From positions 62,001 through 126,000 of the forward strand of contig CAIOKO010000040.1 of assembly GCA_903858935.1 (NCBI GenBank): a stretch of DNA of 64,000 nucleotides, in the 5' to 3' direction. The first letter of the stretch is position 1. Each line of letters opens with the position of its first letter. This DNA is from an uncultured Schlesneria sp. (GTDB lineage Bacteria > Planctomycetota > Planctomycetia > Planctomycetales > Planctomycetaceae). Under the pieces are notes generated by a model. It was not told where the DNA came from. It searched no databases and saw nothing but the letters and a program-made list of their open reading frames with translations. Below, in pieces: positions 36,590 to 46,888 of the stretch. The position numbers and the translations under genes were made by a program.

Positions 36590-36665
36590 ACTTGCGCCAT
36601 TTATACTACAGTATTTTTAGCGTGTCAATTTATTTTTATAAAACATTTTGTCGTCTTTTGTTTTC
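36590..36665. promoter_or_regulatory. AT-rich upstream region of the ATPase gene
   Basis: About 75 bases directly upstream of the minus-strand ATPase gene are far richer in A and T than the surrounding DNA, including TTTATACTACAGTATTTTTA and a long TTTATTTTTATAAAA run. It probably holds the gene's promoter. The composition differs from neighbouring sequence and may reflect foreign origin. Confidence 0.45.
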
Positions 36666-36700
36666 ACGAAGCGGTGAGATTTTGAAAACGAGGGATCACT

Positions 36701-36862
36701 TGCGCGTTGAACGAGGCGAGCCGGGGTGCGTTAGCCCCCGGACTCTTCGTCCGTCAGGTTCGACGACGGAATGGATCACGCAAACGCGGGATGGTTTATG
36801 TCAAACGACCGGCAGTCCGAATTCGACTAAAAAAGAGTCCGGGGGCTGACGCTCGCCTCGAC
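36701..36862. repeat. Dispersed long hairpin, CGGACTCTTCGTCC type, copy 2
   Basis: The left arm (36711-36747) includes GCGTTAGCCCCCGGACTCTT and the right arm (36833-36860) AAGAGTCCGGGGGCTGACGC, with CGAGGCGAG closing both ends. The loop is about 85 bases. It begins with the same GCGCGTTGA as copy 1 at 29170. It sits in the gap between the ATPase gene and the UvrA-like gene. Confidence 0.75.
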
Positions 36863-36971
36863 TGTTTTTTCGTGTGTTTCGTGGTTCAGATTCTTCTCGT
36901 GATTGGATCGCCGGCGAAGCTCGCGCCAGGTACTTCGTGGTGACTCTCTGCCAATCTCCGCTACCGAACGT

Positions 36972-39428
36972 TTATTCTCGAACCATCTCAACGATGTAAT
37001 CGGCCGCGTTCAGAAGTTCAGGACTGTTGTCGGCGAGGACGAGTGTGTGGCCGTTCGCGATCAGTTCCCGGAAGCATGAAACCAGTTTGGCGACGTCGGT
37101 CGAGTGCAGGCCGGTGGTCGGTTCGTCGCAGATGATCAAACTGGGACCTCGGCTGGGAAGAGCTAAGCGGGCGGCGAGTTTTAAACGCTGGGCTTCTCCC
37201 CCGGACAACGTTTCTGAGGGCTGGCCGAGAACCAGGTAATCGAGTCCGATCTGCTTGAGTAATTGAAATCGATACTGAACCCGGGGCTGGCTGCGAAAGA
37301 ACGCGGCGGCGTCTGAGACACTCATTGACAGCACGTCAGCAATCGAACGGCCGCGATACTTGATCTGGAGCAGCTCTGGTCGATAACGGGTGCCGTTGCA
37401 TTCGGGACAGACCAGCGTCACATCGGGCAGGAACTGCATCGCATGTTTTAATAAGCCGGTCCCCAGGCAACTTCGACACCGACCACCACTGGCGGAATTG
37501 AAACTGAAATGTTGAGCCGTGAAACCTCGCTGCTTTGCGTCGGCTGTTGATGCAAACGTCTGCCGAATTTCGTCGAAGACTTCCAGCCAGGTGGCAGGAT
37601 TGCTGCGAGATGATTTTGTCAGCGGGGATTGATCGACCAGAACGGCATCGACCAGTTCTTTGCCTCCGGAAAGCTCGCAGGTTCCTGCCGAACCGATCGG
37701 GCAGGGGAGACCGAGTTGTTTGCAGATGGCCGGATACAATACATGAGTCACCAGCGATGTTTTTCCACTTCCACTCGGTCCCATGACGACGGACAACTTT
37801 CCCATCGGAAATTCGAAGGCGAAGTCATGCAGGTTGTGGTGGTGTACTTTGAGTAAGCGGATTTTTGACGTTTTCGATGTCAGCTTTTTCTGAGCGGTCC
37901 TGTTTCCGTCTGTCGACACCGCCGGATCAAGAGCGACCGGTGGTCCCTGATAGATGATCGTGCCACCCGCCGGCCCGGCGCCTGGACCGAGTTCAACGAC
38001 ATAATCAGCGGACGCGACGACGGTCGGTGAATGATCAACCGCAATCACGCTGTTTCGCAGCTCCTGCACTCGTCGTAAGGCTGCGATCACGCGTGGTAAT
38101 TCGGACGTTTCGAGACCTGCCGAAGGTTCGTCGACGACAACCAGCGTACCAGTGGTTCGCGATCCGATCACGGCTGCCAGCATCAATCGACGTGCTTCTC
38201 CTCCGGATAACGTCTTGGCTGAGCGGTTCAAAGTCAGGTAGTCGAGCCCCAATTCACACACGGCTTTTAATCGCTGGTGGATATCATTTCGGATTAACTC
38301 GGTTCGCTGAAGCTCGTCAGCACTCAACGCCTGAGTCAGCCCATCAAGAAATGAAATTACTTCTGCAGCGTTCAGACGAAACAGGTCGGCAATCGATTTG
38401 TTCGCAATTTTGACCGCTCGAGCTTCATCGCGAAACCGCGTCCCCTCGCAGGACAGACAGGTTAAGACCTCTGAATCGGCGATCGTGTTTCGACCGGTCC
38501 CCCGACACATCAGGCATGCACCCGAGGAAAGATGGCTGAACAGCCTTGGCTCAACGGGTAAGAATTTCTGGCTGCAGCCGGTACAGGTCAGATCCCGGCG
38601 AAATATCAACAAATTCCAAGGTCGTCCATCGATCAATCGGGTATTTGCTTCGGTTGCAGAGGCGCCGGCGTCAATCAACAGACAACATTGACCTTCTCCT
38701 TCACGCAGGGCCGTTTCCGCACTCTCAAACAGTCGTTCTGCCGAGACCTTTCCGGCGACGATGCGATCGATGATCACCAGGACTTCTCCCGACTTTGGCC
38801 AGGCGGGGGCGGGATTGGCACTCAGGTCATGAGTGACACCGCCCCAGATCGCTCGCGAGAACCCTCGAGCCAACCACATTTTGGCAGGCTCTTTTTCCTT
38901 TCGATTGGCGACATTGAAACCAATCTGACACCGTGTTCCGGCAGGCATCGTGTTGATCGACTGCACGACGTCTGCGGCAGATTGCGATCGGACTTCCTGC
39001 AGGCATGCCGGGCAAATAATTCGGCCCAGGCGAGAGAACAACAGCCGCAATCCGTCCAGAACGTCGGCCAGGGTTCCGACGGTGGAACGACCACTTTGAC
39101 GTTGCCGTCGAACTCGGTCGCTGCGAATCGCAATGGCGGGGGGAACATGAGCGATCCGGTCCGCATCGGGACGGTCGATCCGTTCGAGATGCTGCCGAGC
39201 TGAAATCGAAAAACTTTCGATGTATCGACGTTGACCTTCGGCGTAAAGCGTATCAAACGCCAGGCTGCTTTTTCCGGAACCACTGACACCTGAAAGAACG
39301 ACCAACTGCCCCAGAGGGATATCGAGGTCGATATTCTTCAGGTTGTGAACTCGGACCCCGCGCAGTTCCATCGGGCGAGCGACCAGTTCGGCGGGTCGAG
39401 GTTTTGTTTCAATCGCATTGATTGGCAT
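36972..39428 (-). CDS. UvrA-like ABC ATPase, short variant
   Basis: The protein has 818 residues, against about 940 in canonical UvrA. The first ATPase half shows GVSGSGKSSLAFDTLYAEG, LSGGEARRLML and VVDEPSAGLE. The second half shows GPSGSGKTSLVTHVL, LSGGEAQRLKLAARL and CDEPTTGLHSTDV. Zinc-knuckle cysteines are present (CTGCSQKF / CLMCRGTG and CRSCLGTG / CPECNGTRY). Differences from UvrA: the first H-loop is AVDHSPT rather than EHD, and the second reads VLADNSPEL with Asp in place of His. The protein ends soon after (EMVRE) without the usual C-terminal glycine-rich tail. It may be a UvrA paralogue acting in a DNA damage or tolerance role, not proven to work with UvrB. The gene stands alone. 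Confidence 0.85.
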   Translation of the reverse strand: MPINAIETKPRPAELVARPMELRGVRVHNLKNIDLDIPLGQLVVLSGVSGSGKSSLAFDTLYAEGQRRYIESFSISARQHLERIDRPDADRIAHVPPAIAIRSDRVRRQRQSGRSTVGTLADVLDGLRLLFSRLGRIICPACLQEVRSQSAADVVQSINTMPAGTRCQIGFNVANRKEKEPAKMWLARGFSRAIWGGVTHDLSANPAPAWPKSGEVLVIIDRIVAGKVSAERLFESAETALREGEGQCCLLIDAGASATEANTRLIDGRPWNLLIFRRDLTCTGCSQKFLPVEPRLFSHLSSGACLMCRGTGRNTIADSEVLTCLSCEGTRFRDEARAVKIANKSIADLFRLNAAEVISFLDGLTQALSADELQRTELIRNDIHQRLKAVCELGLDYLTLNRSAKTLSGGEARRLMLAAVIGSRTTGTLVVVDEPSAGLETSELPRVIAALRRVQELRNSVIAVDHSPTVVASADYVVELGPGAGPAGGTIIYQGPPVALDPAVSTDGNRTAQKKLTSKTSKIRLLKVHHHNLHDFAFEFPMGKLSVVMGPSGSGKTSLVTHVLYPAICKQLGLPCPIGSAGTCELSGGKELVDAVLVDQSPLTKSSRSNPATWLEVFDEIRQTFASTADAKQRGFTAQHFSFNSASGGRCRSCLGTGLLKHAMQFLPDVTLVCPECNGTRYRPELLQIKYRGRSIADVLSMSVSDAAAFFRSQPRVQYRFQLLKQIGLDYLVLGQPSETLSGGEAQRLKLAARLALPSRGPSLIICDEPTTGLHSTDVAKLVSCFRELIANGHTLVLADNSPELLNAADYIVEMVRE

Positions 39429-39711
39429 CGGTCGACCGTCAAAGGGTGGGATTGGTCATCGATTACCCGCGCCTCGAAAAGAAGCGAGCACCACGGCGAT
39501 AGAAACGAAAACCGAGGTGTCGTTTTTCCCAAGCCCATTACAATCGCTTGCACAGCGAAACTCAAAGAGATCGGCTGAACGCCGATCCGCCTGCGCCGAT
39601 GGCTGCGGGTTAAACGAAAAATTCACGTTGGCCATTGTGTCACCATCATGATGAGAAATCGCTGGTTGGCCAATTATGAAATTTGAACGCCCGACCCCAA
39701 AACTCAAAGAG

Positions 39712-39741
39712 CACTGCTTGACGGAAGACCGTCAAGCAGTG
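39712..39741. repeat. CACTG-CAGTG hairpin repeat, copy at glyS end
   Basis: A perfect hairpin: CACTGCTTGACGG, a four-base loop AAGA, CCGTCAAGCAGTG. It lies 17 bases beyond the glyS stop codon on the minus strand, so it may act as its terminator. Relatives are at 42848-42877, 46386-46411, 47660-47690 and in the ends of the elements at 31584 and 60840. Confidence 0.8.
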
Positions 39742-39757
39742 GCACATGAATTTCGCG

Positions 39758-41224
<1,467 letters not shown>

Positions 41225-41329
41225 TTCAGGAAAAACCTTGAATTGAAGGATGAATTGAGAAAGTTGAATTCAGAAAAAGGTGCGGACGAAAATTCGTCCG
41301 TCACCCGTTCTGATTGATCAAGAAAATTT

Positions 41330-42445
41330 TCACGTCAGGGTGAATTCTGGCAGACGAATAACTTCGCCACCTTTGAGTGCCGATTCGTGAGCCAGGATAC
41401 CGACGCTGGTCCAGTTTGCCGACAACGTGGCATTCGGCCAGGGGTCGCGGTTTTCGATCAGGGCGCTGACCATTTCGTGGACCAGGTGCGGATGGGAACC
41501 CCCATGCCCACCACCCTGAATAAACGACAGGTGATCGGCATCCTGGATTGTCTGCGTGAATTTGCGGATCGGCTCGGGCAACCGATGAGCAAAGTCAGGG
41601 ACTTCGACCTTGGAAGCAATTTCGTGTTCCGGCTTCTTGGCGGTGTGGATGACGTGTGGTTCCCCTTCAACCAGCGTCCATTCAAAGCTTTTCTTCGTGC
41701 CATAAACATCGAAACTTTCGCGATACTGACGGGCCACGTCATACAGGAATCGCCAGATATGAGCTGACACATCCGAGTCCTTAATCTTGATATGGCAGGA
41801 CTCGACAGCGAACTTGTTGCCAGACTTCTGTGCGATGTCGTCGCGAACGGTCCCGGAACCAAAGCAACTGACGTATTCGGCTCTTCCGTTGACCAGACCG
41901 AGGCACGGGCTGACGACGTGCGTCGCGTAGTGCATGGGAATCATTTTTTCCCAGTAGGCTGGCCAGCCATCCATATCTTGCGGGTGCGAAGCGGCGAGGT
42001 GCTGAATCTTTCCGAGTTCACCTTTTTCATAAAGGTCCTTGATGAACAGGAACTCGCGCGAATAGACGACCGTTTCGGCCATCATGTATTTCAGGCCAGT
42101 CTGCTTGACCAGTTCGCAGATCTGTCGGCAGTCCTCGACGGTCGTGGCCATGGGGACCGTACACATAACGTGCTTACCCGCTCGAAGTGCCTGCATTGAC
42201 ATGCTGGCATGGTCGGGAATCGGCGAATTGATATGGACGAAATCGACTTTCGGGTCTTTCAGGACTTCACTGTAGTCGGTGAAGCGTTTTTCAATCTTGA
42301 ACCGGTCACCGATCGTATTGAGATGCTCTTTGTTCCGTTGGCAGATGGCATAGACATTCGCGTTGGGATGCGCCTGGTAAATCGGAATGAACTCGGCACC
42401 GAAACCCAAACCGATCATTGCGACATTGACTTGTTTGTTCGACAT
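41330..42445 (-). CDS. Gfo/Idh/MocA-family oxidoreductase (EKP motif altered)
   Basis: The protein has 371 residues. The NAD-binding Rossmann motif is NVAMIGLGFGAEFIPIYQAH. The position of the usual EKP motif reads HVMCTVPMATTVED, so the conserved lysine is replaced by valine. The C-terminal domain (WPAYWEKMIPMHYATHVVSPC, GGGHGGSHPHLVHEM) keeps a histidine-rich pocket. The loss of lysine means a different acid/base or a non-redox role is possible. The family is greatly expanded in planctomycetes. The start ATG 42445 has a GAGG-like site. It lies upstream of glyS and may share its transcript. Confidence 0.9.
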   Translation of the reverse strand: MSNKQVNVAMIGLGFGAEFIPIYQAHPNANVYAICQRNKEHLNTIGDRFKIEKRFTDYSEVLKDPKVDFVHINSPIPDHASMSMQALRAGKHVMCTVPMATTVEDCRQICELVKQTGLKYMMAETVVYSREFLFIKDLYEKGELGKIQHLAASHPQDMDGWPAYWEKMIPMHYATHVVSPCLGLVNGRAEYVSCFGSGTVRDDIAQKSGNKFAVESCHIKIKDSDVSAHIWRFLYDVARQYRESFDVYGTKKSFEWTLVEGEPHVIHTAKKPEHEIASKVEVPDFAHRLPEPIRKFTQTIQDADHLSFIQGGGHGGSHPHLVHEMVSALIENRDPWPNATLSANWTSVGILAHESALKGGEVIRLPEFTLT

Positions 42446-43150
42446 GGTGAGGAACCTCTCGGGAATGAACGCGGTATTTATCGAGCCTTAGCGGCACGGT
42501 CGAACGGATTATCTTTGTGCGGATTGGCGAGGCGGACGGCATCCGCTTCAGCAATATTCAATCGACGGTCACTCCGTCAGCCGATGTTTGCGAACCGATG
42601 CGCCGGCCCTTGCCAATTCGCCACTTGATCAAAATTTGCCCGTCGATCACATCATTTTGTAATCCAAATGTGAACGCGTTGCCAACGACCGACCCGCAAA
42701 GGGTTTTCCGCGTGTGAGGGCGAAGCTCCCGCTGAGCCGCGAAGCTGATACACACAACGTAGAAAAGGTGGGGCGAGTGCAGACGACGTTGCCACCGCAT
42801 CGGACTTCTTCGATGACGCGGTATCTTCTCGTTCAAAGGGGAAAGAGCACTGCTTGGCGGATGACCGTCAAGCAGTGGCATATTTTCCGTTGGTAAGATG
42901 TCACGATTCACGAAACCGAAGCGATCTTTAGGAAAATGAAGTGACCGGCAAAAACAATTTGGAAATCTTTTGTTTCAGGACTAAAAAACATCCGTTGACA
43001 GAACTTTATAGCGCGCATAATGAAAACCACGGAGGGAACGACGACTGTTAGAAAACGAGCTGACGTGTGTTGTCCTCGTGCCCCATGCTGCGGATCGGCT
43101 GAGGCGTTTTGCCGTTCGATTGGGTTTAGCTTCAAAGAAGCGAGACAACA
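42446..43150. other. Intergenic region between Gfo/Idh and DUF1573 genes
   Basis: About 700 bases between divergent genes. Apart from a CACTG-CAGTG hairpin at 42848-42877, I see no structure I can name. No tRNA or protein gene is supported. Frames on both strands here have no recognisable family content. Confidence 0.5.
42848..42877. repeat. CACTG-CAGTG hairpin repeat, copy in intergenic region
   Basis: CACTGCTTGGCGG, loop ATGA, CCGTCAAGCAGTG: the same sequence as the copy at 39712 except one arm base (a G-T pair in RNA). It is flanked by AAAGAG on the left and GCAT on the right, as in the other copy. Confidence 0.75.
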
Positions 43151-44215
43151 ATGTATTTCCCTGCTTTTGTTCGCCCTGCCTGCGTATTCTTCTCAATCCT
43201 CTCTGTCGCTCCATTGTCCGCTCAGGACCAGGATTGGGGCAAAAAGATGTTCGACAAACGCGAGATCAAGTTTGGCTCTGTCGCCAAAAACTCCGATGTC
43301 ACGTTTAAATTCACCGTGAAGAACATTTTTAAAGAGGCGATTCAGGTCTCCAGCCTTTCAACTTCATGCGGTTGCATCTCCTGGCAGGAAAAATCGCCCA
43401 TTATGATTCCATCGGGACAATCGCAAGAATTGACGATTCGTCTCGATACCGTCCGCCATCAAGGTGACAAGCATGTCACCGCCTTTGCGACGCTGCTTGA
43501 GCCGACACGTGGTTCGACCGCAACCGTTTCGATTCCTGTCGAAGGTCGTATCCGTCAGGATGTGATCCTGCAAAGCAATACCCTTAATTTTGGCCAGGTT
43601 GACCAGGGCCGTGCGATGGAACATCGATTAAGCGTTTCGTATTCCGGGGGACGACCCGACTGGAAGGTGACGCAGGTCAAGCTGAACAATCCGCATCTGA
43701 CCACAAAAATCGTCGAAAAAGGGCGTAACGGTGGGAGTGCCAACTACGAGGTCGTGGTGACGTTGGATGGAAACACCCCTGTTTCCAAGCTGCGGGATCA
43801 AATGCTGATCATGACGAATGACGTCGGCGACACCGGATACGCCGTCAGTGTTGAAGCGCAAGTTGAACCGGACATTGTTGTTGCAGACGTTCAGTTTGGT
43901 CAGGTCGCTGCCGGTCAGGCGAAAACGGTGATGGTCGTCGTCAGAGGCAAGAAACCGTTTAAGATCGAAAAAGTCGAGTCTGCGAAAAAGGACGAGCAAT
44001 TCAAGGTAAAACCTTCTGAAGCTGTCTCGCAAGTCCACATGTTGTCACTGACTTTCACTCCTTCTGTTCAAGACGGGTTGTTTGAAGAGGAATTCTTTCT
44101 TACTATCTCCGGTCGTGAGCAACAGGTGACCTTTAAGGCCAAAGGTCGCGTCTTGGAACAATCAGTCACGGCTGCGAAACCAGTGGTTCCTCAACCATCG
44201 GCCACACAACCGTAA
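43151..44215 (+). CDS. DUF1573 secreted protein, first of tandem pair
   Basis: The protein has 354 residues. A signal peptide (residues 1-24, ending PLSAQ) is followed by a DUF1573 domain with KFGSVAKNSDVTFKFTVKN and the hallmark STSCGCISW cysteine pair near residue 75. Two further immunoglobulin-like repeats begin at TLNFGQVDQG and DVQFGQVAAG. DUF1573 proteins are ASPM-SPD-2-Hydin-like beta-sandwich proteins of unknown function, and the CGC pair may bind a metal or form a disulfide. The paralogue starts 51 bases after the stop. No ribosome-binding site of note is seen before ATG 43151. Confidence 0.88.
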   Translation: MYFPAFVRPACVFFSILSVAPLSAQDQDWGKKMFDKREIKFGSVAKNSDVTFKFTVKNIFKEAIQVSSLSTSCGCISWQEKSPIMIPSGQSQELTIRLDTVRHQGDKHVTAFATLLEPTRGSTATVSIPVEGRIRQDVILQSNTLNFGQVDQGRAMEHRLSVSYSGGRPDWKVTQVKLNNPHLTTKIVEKGRNGGSANYEVVVTLDGNTPVSKLRDQMLIMTNDVGDTGYAVSVEAQVEPDIVVADVQFGQVAAGQAKTVMVVVRGKKPFKIEKVESAKKDEQFKVKPSEAVSQVHMLSLTFTPSVQDGLFEEEFFLTISGREQQVTFKAKGRVLEQSVTAAKPVVPQPSATQP

Positions 44216-44266
44216 CGGTAAGTTGCTCAGCACGATCGCTTGTCGTGTTTGCAGGAAGTGTGAGCA

Positions 44267-45337
44267 ATGTCGAATACGCTCGTTGTCCGTTGTTTAGCGT
44301 CGATCGGAATTCTTCTGACAGCCGTATCGACGCTGCACGCACAAGACGCCGAATGGGCGCGGGCGATGATCGACAAGGACCAGTTGAAGATCAACTACAA
44401 GAGCGTCGCCAAGGGTCAAGACGTCAATTTCAAGATCCGCATCAATAATGTTCACGCTGATGATGTTCAGGTGACCGCACTTTCGACGTCGTGCGGTTGC
44501 CTCTCCTGGGATGAAAACCGGGTTGCTCCGACCGGACAACTGGTCCTCCCTGCGGCGATCAACATTCCAGCAGGCCAGTCGAAAAACGTGACGCTTCGAC
44601 TGGACACGATCCGCCATCACGGTGAGAAAAAAGGGACTTACGGGACGGTCACGTTCTTCATTCCTTCCAAGAATCAGTTCGGTTTAGCGACAATCTATGC
44701 CGAAGGTTACATTCGAACGGATGTTGTATTGCAGCCAGGTTCTGTCAATTTCGGATCGGTTTCACCTAACAAAGGGGCCGAGCAACGATTGACCGTCAGT
44801 TATGCGGGACGCAACAACTGGACCTTGTCGTCTGCCAAATTCAACAGTCCGTATTTATCCGCGGAAATCGTGGAAAAGTCTCGTGGAAACGGGCTGGTCA
44901 ACTATGACTTGATCGTGAAATTGAAAGAAACGGCTCCGATCGGCCCGATTCGTGATCAAATGGTGCTGGTCACCGACGATGCCAACAATCCGCAAATTCC
45001 TGTTCAAGTCGAAGGGAAAATCGAGCCGGATATCGTCGTCACCGACGCAAATTTCGGAACATTGGTTCCGGGTAAGCCTAAGGATGCACAGGTAATCGTC
45101 CGGTCAACAAAGGTTCCAGCCAAACCATTCAAGATTGAAAAGTTCGAGCGGACTGAGCAGGATTCTTCAGTTAAAGTTAAAAAAACTGATGAAATCAAAG
45201 CCTTGCATCAGTTAACGCTGACATTCACACCGCCCAATAAACCTGGTGTATTCGAAGAAACGTTTTTTCTAACGGTCAGTGGCCAGGAAGAACCCATTAC
45301 CTTCAAGGCCAAAGGGCGGATTCTAGAAGCTCAATAG
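44267..45337 (+). CDS. DUF1573 secreted protein, second of tandem pair
   Basis: The protein has 356 residues and the same three-domain order as its neighbour: signal peptide ending LHAQD, DUF1573 domain with STSCGCLSW, then two more beta-sandwich repeats beginning [10 protein letters not shown] and [10 protein letters not shown]. The two proteins are alike along their whole length (for example both contain [15 protein letters not shown] or a close variant), so they are a tandem duplication followed by divergence. An AGGAAG site precedes ATG 44267. They probably form one transcript and may work together in the periplasm. The role is unknown. Confidence 0.88.
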   Translation: MSNTLVVRCLASIGILLTAVSTLHAQDAEWARAMIDKDQLKINYKSVAKGQDVNFKIRINNVHADDVQVTALSTSCGCLSWDENRVAPTGQLVLPAAINIPAGQSKNVTLRLDTIRHHGEKKGTYGTVTFFIPSKNQFGLATIYAEGYIRTDVVLQPGSVNFGSVSPNKGAEQRLTVSYAGRNNWTLSSAKFNSPYLSAEIVEKSRGNGLVNYDLIVKLKETAPIGPIRDQMVLVTDDANNPQIPVQVEGKIEPDIVVTDANFGTLVPGKPKDAQVIVRSTKVPAKPFKIEKFERTEQDSSVKVKKTDEIKALHQLTLTFTPPNKPGVFEETFFLTVSGQEEPITFKAKGRILEAQ

Positions 45338-45402
45338 ATTTCCAGTTTGAAAAAACCGCTCACAACTTCTCTCGCAAATTAAATTCAAAAAGGAGTCGAC
45401 TG

Positions 45403-46335
45403 GTGGCGTATTTCAAAGATAATTCTGAATCCATAGGTCGCACACCGTTAATTAAGATCAATCGCTTGACGCAAGGCCTTAATGCAACAGTCCTTGCGAA
45501 GATTGAAGGCCGAAACCCAGCTTACAGCGTGAAGTGTCGTATCGGCTCGGCGATGATCTGGGACGCAGAAGCCAACGGGACATTGAAGCCAGGAATGCAT
45601 GTCGTTGAGCCAACCAGCGGTAACACCGGTATCGCTCTTGCGTACGTCTGTGCCGCTCGCGGGTATTCACTGACGTTAACGATGCCCGAAACGATGTCGG
45701 TCGAACGCCGGATGATGTTGCGCAGCTTCGGTGCGAACCTGATCCTGACTCCTGGTGCCGACGGGATGAAGGGGGCGATTTCCAAGGCGGAAGAGCTTTC
45801 GAAGCAGGAAGGCTGGTTCATGCCTCAACAATTTAAGAACCCAGCCAATCCCGCAATCCATTTCAAGACGACCGGCCCTGAGATTTACAACGACACTGAT
45901 GGGAAGATCGACATTTTTGTGGCGGGAGTGGGGACCGGCGGCACAATTACTGGGGTCTCGAAGTACCTGAAGCACGAAAAACACCTGAATATCAAAACCA
46001 TCGCTGTCGAACCAGCAAACAGCCCGGTTTTGTCGGGTGGAGCACCTGGAAAGCACAAGATTCAGGGGATTGGAGCGGGGTTTGTACCTGACATCCTTGA
46101 CCGGTCGATCATCGATGAAATCATGCAGGTGACCGATGATGAAGCGATCGAAACGGCGAAAAAACTGATGAAGCTCGAAGGGATCACGTGTGGCATCAGT
46201 TGCGGCGCTGCCATGTCAGCCGCTCTGAAAGTGGCCGCTCGACCTGAATCCGCAGGGAAAATCATTGTGACGATCCTTCCGGACAGCGGCGAACGCTATC
46301 TTTCAACCGCTCTGTTTGAAGATCTTCGCGGTTAA
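45403..46335 (+). CDS. cysK: Cysteine synthase A
   Basis: O-acetylserine sulfhydrylase, 310 residues, which makes L-cysteine from O-acetylserine and sulfide. The PLP-lysine is in [11 protein letters not shown]. The substrate loop is [16 protein letters not shown], and the phosphate-binding motif is [15 protein letters not shown]. The C-terminal half ends in [14 protein letters not shown]. The start is GTG 45403 with AAGGAG eight bases upstream. A neighbouring cysE is not present. A cystathionine-beta-synthase role is less likely given the short length and lack of a heme or CBS domain. Confidence 0.95.
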   Translation: MAYFKDNSESIGRTPLIKINRLTQGLNATVLAKIEGRNPAYSVKCRIGSAMIWDAEANGTLKPGMHVVEPTSGNTGIALAYVCAARGYSLTLTMPETMSVERRMMLRSFGANLILTPGADGMKGAISKAEELSKQEGWFMPQQFKNPANPAIHFKTTGPEIYNDTDGKIDIFVAGVGTGGTITGVSKYLKHEKHLNIKTIAVEPANSPVLSGGAPGKHKIQGIGAGFVPDILDRSIIDEIMQVTDDEAIETAKKLMKLEGITCGISCGAAMSAALKVAARPESAGKIIVTILPDSGERYLSTALFEDLRG

Positions 46336-46385
46336 TCGGTGTTCAACTTGCATCCCCGGACGCAATAGTTATACTTTTGCGTTCC

Positions 46386-46411
46386 GCACTGGCAGCATTT
46401 AGCCAGTGGCA
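46386..46411. repeat. CACTG-CAGTG hairpin repeat, copy before rpmB
   Basis: GCACTGGC, loop AGCATTTA, GCCAGTGGC: shorter-armed member of the family, located between the cysK stop and rpmB, about 50 bases after cysK. It may terminate cysK or control read-through into rpmB. Confidence 0.6.
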
Positions 46412-46450
46412 TTCAAAACAAGAGATTTCAGCACGCGATTTGAGGTTGTC

Positions 46451-46708
46451 ATGGGTTCGGAATGCGCTATTTGTTCGAAGAAACCGGTTCGCGGCAACCA
46501 GAAGGTCGAGCGAGGTAAGGCGAAATACCTGGGTGGTAACGGTCGTAAAACGACGGGGATCACCAAGCGATGGTTTCGTCCGAACCTTCAGTCGCTGCGG
46601 ATGCAGGATGGCGAAACTTCAAAGCGAGTTCGCGTTTGCGTTCAATGTCTGCGTTCCGGATTGGTCGTCAAGCGCGTCGTGAAGAAGCCATTCACGATCG
46701 AAGGCTGA
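46451..46708 (+). CDS. rpmB: 50S ribosomal protein L28, zinc-binding form
   Basis: The protein has 85 residues. MGSECAICSKKPVRGN is the L28 start, with a CxxC pair; a second pair lies in VRVCVQCLRSG, so this is the zinc-ribbon version of the protein. TTGITKRWFRPNLQSLRM is the conserved RNA-binding centre. ATG 46451 is preceded by GAGG and is preferred to 46406, whose extra 15 residues lie next to a hairpin repeat. It is a structural component of the large ribosomal subunit. A tandem hairpin array follows the stop codon. Confidence 0.92.
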   Translation: MGSECAICSKKPVRGNQKVERGKAKYLGGNGRKTTGITKRWFRPNLQSLRMQDGETSKRVRVCVQCLRSGLVVKRVVKKPFTIEG

Positions 46709-46712
46709 TCGG

Positions 46713-46832
46713 ATCGCGGTCAAACCGCTGTCTCGTATCGCGGTGAAACCGCTGTCTCGTATCGCGGTGAAACCGCTGTTTCTTATGACGGTGAAACCGC
46801 TGTTTCTTATGGTGGTGAAACCGCTGTCGCAA
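46713..46832. repeat. 24-base tandem hairpin array, five units
   Basis: Five consecutive 24-base units (46713, 46737, 46761, 46785, 46809), each carrying a GGT-GAA-ACC mini-hairpin core within ATCGCGGTGAAACCGCTGTC or a diverged form. Units 1 to 3 keep the GCGGT/ACCGC arms and units 4 and 5 are decayed at the start. It begins five bases after the rpmB stop and ends just before a terminator. Confidence 0.9.
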
Positions 46833-46837
46833 ATTGA

Positions 46838-46870
46838 GGGGGCTGACTTTGAGTCAACCCCCTGTTTTGT
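46838..46870 (+). terminator. Intrinsic terminator after rpmB array
   Basis: GGGGGCTGACT, loop TTG, AGTCAACCCCC, then TGTTTTGT. The stem is strong with a T-rich tail. It lies 129 bases after the rpmB stop and about 20 bases before gatC. It may attenuate read-through into gatC. Confidence 0.85.
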
Positions 46871-46888
46871 CTTTGAATGAGACCGTCA

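Noticed and set aside
46713-46832. Possible CRISPR array after rpmB
   Set aside because: Units are contiguous with no spacers and only 24 bases long. No cas gene is present.
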